DNA from: JBDTSW01 sp039930945
Lineage (GTDB): Bacteria; Actinomycetota; Thermoleophilia; Solirubrobacterales; 70-9
Assembly (NCBI GenBank): GCA_039930945.1
Contig: JBDTSW010000095.1
Span: 1-8,336 of the forward strand
Length of the DNA: 8,336 nucleotides
Direction: 5' to 3'
Shown piece after piece: positions 6,330 through 8,336 of this stretch. The translations under genes and the position numbers were made by a program. Each line of letters begins with the position of its first letter. Within the stretch, counting starts at the first letter, position 1. Below the pieces are notes generated by a model. It had not been told where the DNA came from and ran no database searches. It saw only the letters and a list, made by a program, of their open reading frames with translations.

Positions 6330-7079
6330 ATGCCGATCACATCCGATGGTCAAGCCCCATACGCCCCGCCCGCCGCAGTTCTGACGGTGATCGAGGGCTT
6401 CCGCGAACGCGGTCTTCAGACCCCCTTCACCCTTGAGGTCTTGACCAAGGCGGGCGTTCCCGAGAGCGTTGCGCCCCGCACCCTCCAGGCGCTGAAGCTT
6501 CTCGATCTCGTCGACGGCGACGGCGAACCCACCCAGCAATTCTCCGACCTGGCGAGGGCCCCGCAAAGCGAATTCCCCGACCGCCTGGCCGCGATCCTCC
6601 ACGGCGCTTACCAGGACGTCTTCAAGTTCGTGAATCTCGATGAGGACGACTACCAGCGCGTCCGCGATGCTTTCCGCCACTACAAGCCTCGCGGGCAACA
6701 GGAGCGAATGGTGACCCTGTTCCTGCATCTCTGCGAGGTCGCTGGCCTGGTCGATTCGATCCCCAAGCGAGAGCGAGCGGCCCGTCCCGCCAGCGCAAAG
6801 ACCAAGACCCGCGTTCGCCGTCAGCCGCGAGTCAAGCCTGCTGCTTCCAGCGCCAGCGACCCGAAGCCGCAAGCGGCAGAGATTGAGTTCACGCCATCGC
6901 CCGCGCCATCCAGCGGACAGCATCCGCTGATCCGAGGGTTGATCCAGTCGCTCCCCGAGGCCGGAGCAGAATGGCCACAGGGATCGCGGGAGGCATGGGT
7001 AAAGGCTGCCCTCGCCAACTTCGAACTCGTCTACGAGCTTCCCTCGGCTGAGCCCAAGGGGGGTGATCCCAGTTCGTAG
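6330..7079 (+). CDS. DUF5343 family protein with C-terminal HPLIRGL motif
   Basis: A 249-residue cytoplasmic protein. Residues 10-140 match the DUF5343 pattern: PYAPPAAVLTVIEGFRERG, then TLEVLTKAGVPES and TLQALKLLDLVDGDGEPT, like a helical winged-helix-type unit, and later HGAYQDVFKFVNL and a hydrophobic LFLHLCEVAGL. Residues 145-190 are a basic, Pro/Ala/Ser-rich linker (KTKTRVRRQPRVKP), probably disordered and possibly nucleic-acid binding. The end, HPLIRGLIQSLPEAGAEW and then AWVKAALANFELVYE (198-235), is a short motif I recall from actinobacterial and phage hypothetical proteins. No catalytic residues are recognised and the biochemical role is unknown. ATG at 6330 is preceded by a tandem ACGAGGT ACGAGGT (6315-6328); the first GAGG is 9 bases away and the second only 2. 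The neighbours suggest mobile or accessory origin. Confidence 0.8.
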   Translation: MPITSDGQAPYAPPAAVLTVIEGFRERGLQTPFTLEVLTKAGVPESVAPRTLQALKLLDLVDGDGEPTQQFSDLARAPQSEFPDRLAAILHGAYQDVFKFVNLDEDDYQRVRDAFRHYKPRGQQERMVTLFLHLCEVAGLVDSIPKRERAARPASAKTKTRVRRQPRVKPAASSASDPKPQAAEIEFTPSPAPSSGQHPLIRGLIQSLPEAGAEWPQGSREAWVKAALANFELVYELPSAEPKGGDPSS

Positions 7080-7093
7080 GAGGTAAGTAGCAG

Positions 7094-7123
7094 CGCGGCT
7101 CCAACCCGAAGGTTCCTGCCGCG
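7094..7123 (+). ncRNA. Hairpin 1 of a structured non-coding segment
   Basis: Outer stem CGCGGC (7094-7099) with GCCGCG (7118-7123), a symmetric 3x3 internal loop (TCC/CCT), and inner stem AACC-CGAA-GGTT (7103-7114). It starts 14 bases after the DUF5343 stop. No T-run follows, so it is not an obvious intrinsic terminator. GAAGGTT occurs twice (7108-7114 and 7125-7131), so AACC could pair with either copy. Strand is assigned from the neighbouring tRNA. Confidence 0.45.
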
Positions 7124-7150
7124 TGAAGGTTGCCGTTAGTGAAGGGAAGC

Positions 7151-7197
7151 GGTGCCGGGCAAGCGATGAGTGGAACCCATCGCGCCCGACACCACCA
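7151..7197 (+). ncRNA. Long hairpin ending in ACCA, resembling a tRNA acceptor minihelix
   Basis: GGTG (7151-7154) pairs with CACC (7190-7193), then a C/A mismatch, CGGGC (7156-7160) with GCCCG (7184-7188), a two-base AA bulge, and GCGATG (7163-7168) with CATCGC (7178-7183). That gives 15 pairs closing a 9-base loop. The bases straight after the stem are ACCA (7194-7197), the usual discriminator plus CCA of a mature tRNA. There is no T-loop sequence in the hairpin loop. It ends two bases before the tRNA-like gene. Structure is clear; a tRNA-mimic role is inference. Confidence 0.45.
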
Positions 7198-7199
7198 TC

Positions 7200-7285
7200 G
7201 GAGGGCCTCGGTCTGGCGAACCGGCCCCGCTTTAGGTGCGGGGAATGCGTCACGGCATTAGCGGGTTCGAATCCCGCGCCCTCCG
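7200..7285 (+). tRNA. Atypical tRNA-Leu(UAG)-like gene with serine-like acceptor
   Basis: A full cloverleaf can be drawn. Acceptor GGAGGGC (7200-7206) with GCCCTCC (7278-7284); D-stem CGGT/ACCG (7209-7212, 7220-7223) with only a 7-base loop; anticodon stem CCCGC/GCGGG (extendable to 6 pairs) around loop TTTAGGT (7231-7237), anticodon TAG, reading CUA Leu; variable arm AATGC/GCATT (7244-7248, 7255-7259); T-arm GCGGG-TTCGAAT-CCCGC (7261-7277). CCA is not encoded. Oddities: the discriminator is G (7285) where bacterial leucine tRNAs have A73. The GGAGG...CCTCC-G acceptor is typical of serine tRNAs. Position 8 is C rather than U, and the D-loop starts with C instead of A14, so the usual U8-A14 contact is missing. 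It could be a specialised tRNA, a serine-accepting tRNA with a Leu anticodon, or a decaying copy. Confidence 0.75.
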
Positions 7286-7335
7286 TTACAACGTCAAGTC
7301 TATCCCTACACTCGGAAATGGAGCCTAGGAGCCTG

Positions 7336-7521
7336 ATGCCTGAGAGAAAGCGCCCCGAGAAGATCGAGCCTGCGCCCCCCGGCGAGGACGTGGTCGAGAA
7401 GATTGACCCCGACCACACCGACGAGGACTTCCTAGCCGATCTCGAGAAGGCGACCTCAGACGAGGCTAGGAAGCGTCTGGGGCTTCCTTCCCAACCCGAT
7501 CGAGGATCGACCAAAACATAG
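7336..7521 (+). CDS. Small charged hypothetical protein
   Basis: A 61-residue protein of unknown function. It has a basic N-terminus (PERKRPEK), a Pro-rich stretch, an acidic middle with the segment DHTDEDFLADLEKATSDEARK, which is probably one amphipathic helix, and a polar tail. There is no signal peptide, membrane segment or cysteine. The ATG at 7336 has AGGAG at 7327-7331, 4 bases upstream. The frame is open back to 7123, but that stretch runs through the hairpins and the tRNA and is not coding. An in-frame ATG at 7318 has no good ribosome-binding site. Its last 56 bases overlap the 3' end of the opposing transposase gene. It may be a passenger of the insertion element or a host gene into whose end the element runs. 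Confidence 0.5.
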   Translation: MPERKRPEKIEPAPPGEDVVEKIDPDHTDEDFLADLEKATSDEARKRLGLPSQPDRGSTKT

Positions 7522-8336
7522 GCCGGGAGTCGTCGCGGTGGTTGTACCGCCACGCGTACTCGTCGAGGTAGGACTGAAGGTAGGTCGTGCTGACCGAGTG
7601 GTAGACGCCCCGGATGCCGTTCTTCAAGAGGCCGAAGAAGCCCTCGATCGTCTGGGTGTGGACATCGCCGTCCACGTAGACCTTCTGTAGGTGCTTGATC
7701 CGATGGTGGCCCATGAAGTGAGTGCCGACGCGCTTGGGGTCGTAGCCCCGCCAGTCGTCGGTAAAGACCATCGAGGACGGTAGGACGTGCTCGAACAACG
7801 GCGGCTCCACGTCTAGGGTCGCGCGCGAGTCGATCACCTTGGCCCGGACGCGGCCCCCGCGCTCCACGGCCCCCCAGATGGTCGGGCGCTGGGACTTCTT
7901 CACGAAGGCGAGCCCGCGCTTTGCATCGCCGGCTCGGGCGTGCTTGGCTCCGCCCGCTGTCTCGTCCACCTCGACCTTGCCGGTCAGGGGCGCGTCGGCG
8001 TCCTGCGAGAGCAAGGTCCGAATCTGCTTGAACATCCGGTGCGCGGTCGGGTAGCTGACCCCGATCTCCCGTTCCAGCTGCTTGGCGCTGATTCCGCAGC
8101 GGGTCGAGGACATTAGGAAAATGCCCCAGAACCACATCTGCAAGTTCGTGGTGGACTTGTGGAAGATTGTGCCTGCGGTTGGGTAGACCTGGTGGCGGCA
8201 GTATTGGCAGGAGTACGCGGCCCGGCTCTTGATCCGGTGGAACTTGGTCGCTTTGCCGCAGCTGGGGCAATCCGAGCCGTTCGGATGGAAGCGTTCCTTC
8301 AAGCAGTCGAGGCACGCATCGTGGCTCGGGAACCGC
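7466..8336 (-). CDS. IS1595-family (ISXO2-like) transposase, N-terminus beyond the window
   Basis: DDE-type transposase that cuts and inserts its own insertion sequence. At least 289 residues are visible. An N-terminal zinc ribbon has CPSCG and CQYCR (Cys12, Cys15, Cys32, Cys35 counted from the TTG at 8302). A helix-turn-helix-like part follows (ISAKQLEREIGVSYPTAHRM), then the catalytic domain with VEVDE (Asp113), FTDDWRGY (Asp182) and TIEGFFGLLKNGI (Glu220), ending in YLDEYAWRYNHRD. These are hallmarks of the ISXO2-like domain. The TTG at 8302 is not the true start. The frame continues to the edge as RFPSHDACLDC, the usual first segment of the family ('RFP.E.AC...'), so the start lies beyond 8336. 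No frameshift or internal stop is seen in the visible part, so it may be active. It is convergent with the small 61-codon gene and overlaps it by 56 bases. Confidence 0.93.
   Translation of the reverse strand, partial: RFPSHDACLDCLKERFHPNGSDCPSCGKATKFHRIKSRAAYSCQYCRHQVYPTAGTIFHKSTTNLQMWFWGIFLMSSTRCGISAKQLEREIGVSYPTAHRMFKQIRTLLSQDADAPLTGKVEVDETAGGAKHARAGDAKRGLAFVKKSQRPTIWGAVERGGRVRAKVIDSRATLDVEPPLFEHVLPSSMVFTDDWRGYDPKRVGTHFMGHHRIKHLQKVYVDGDVHTQTIEGFFGLLKNGIRGVYHSVSTTYLQSYLDEYAWRYNHRDDSRPMFWSILDRVGKEAPDAS
7466..8336. mobile_element. IS1595-family insertion sequence, partial
   Basis: Defined here only by its transposase gene. One end is outside the window, so terminal inverted repeats and target duplications cannot be compared. 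The other end must lie at or left of 7466, somewhere between the tRNA-like gene (ending 7285) and the transposase stop. Depending on that point, the 61-codon gene is inside or outside the element. Confidence 0.6.

Noticed and set aside
7094..7193. Hairpins as intrinsic terminators for the DUF5343 gene
   Set aside because: Neither is followed by a T-rich run, and the second has an ACCA tail and a mismatch/bulge pattern unlike terminators. A U-less terminator cannot be fully excluded for the first.
7200..7285. Selenocysteine tRNA
   Set aside because: An eighth acceptor pair (7199-7285) is possible and the variable arm is long, but the D-arm lacks the long stem and 4-base loop, and the anticodon reads CUA rather than a stop codon.
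6041..7312. Terminal inverted repeats bounding an element from 6041 to about 7312
   Set aside because: By-eye alignment of 6041-6085 with the reverse complement of 7286-7312 gave only scattered short matches.
7123..7335. Coding extension of the 61-codon gene back to GTG 7123
   Set aside because: It would translate across the ACCA hairpin and the whole tRNA. The ATG at 7336 has a better ribosome-binding site.
6258..8315. A 685-codon open frame on the minus strand
   Set aside because: It runs through the DUF5343 gene, the hairpins, the tRNA and the transposase in a different frame. Its translation is low-complexity Arg/Pro/Gly-rich with no domain. It is a by-product of GC bias.
1..8336. CRISPR array, rRNA or replication origin
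   Set aside because: No regularly spaced repeats, rRNA-like conserved blocks or clustered DnaA boxes were seen.

Overview
The window is GC-rich DNA with tightly overlapping genes, GTG and TTG starts, and GC-biased third codon positions that leave long false frames open on the opposite strand. This fits a high-GC actinobacterium. A member of the Thermoleophilia/Solirubrobacterales is my guess from protein style only; nothing here proves it.

Left two thirds (1-6022): a branched-chain amino acid (HAAT family) ABC importer. A small twin zinc-knuckle protein (3-347, minus) is divergent from a four-gene operon on the plus strand: livH and livM (permeases), livG and livF (ATPases). Their start and stop codons overlap by 4 to 8 bases, so they are probably translationally coupled. 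A GC-rich hairpin follows livF. The lipid-anchored substrate-binding protein (livK type) lies on the opposite strand and converges on this hairpin, so it has its own promoter. Its leader carries a small hairpin and a 9-base segment perfectly complementary to its Shine-Dalgarno region. Behind it, on the same strand, is a small NTF2-like lipoprotein of unknown role.

Right third (about 6023-8336): this looks like accessory DNA. It holds an orphan HicB-like small protein (minus) divergent from a DUF5343 protein (plus), with two abutting palindromes in the 55-base gap. Then comes a structured non-coding stretch (7094-7285): two strong hairpins, the second ending in ACCA like a tRNA 3' end, followed by a long-variable-arm tRNA. 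This tRNA has a UAG (Leu) anticodon loop, but a serine-like acceptor with G73 and an abnormal D-arm core. A 61-codon acidic protein follows, and its 3' end overlaps the 3' end of an opposing IS1595-family transposase that runs off the right edge.

The importer is recognisable with high confidence. The most unusual material is the RNA cluster at 7094-7285, whose function cannot be decided from sequence alone. No CRISPR array, rRNA or integrase gene is visible.
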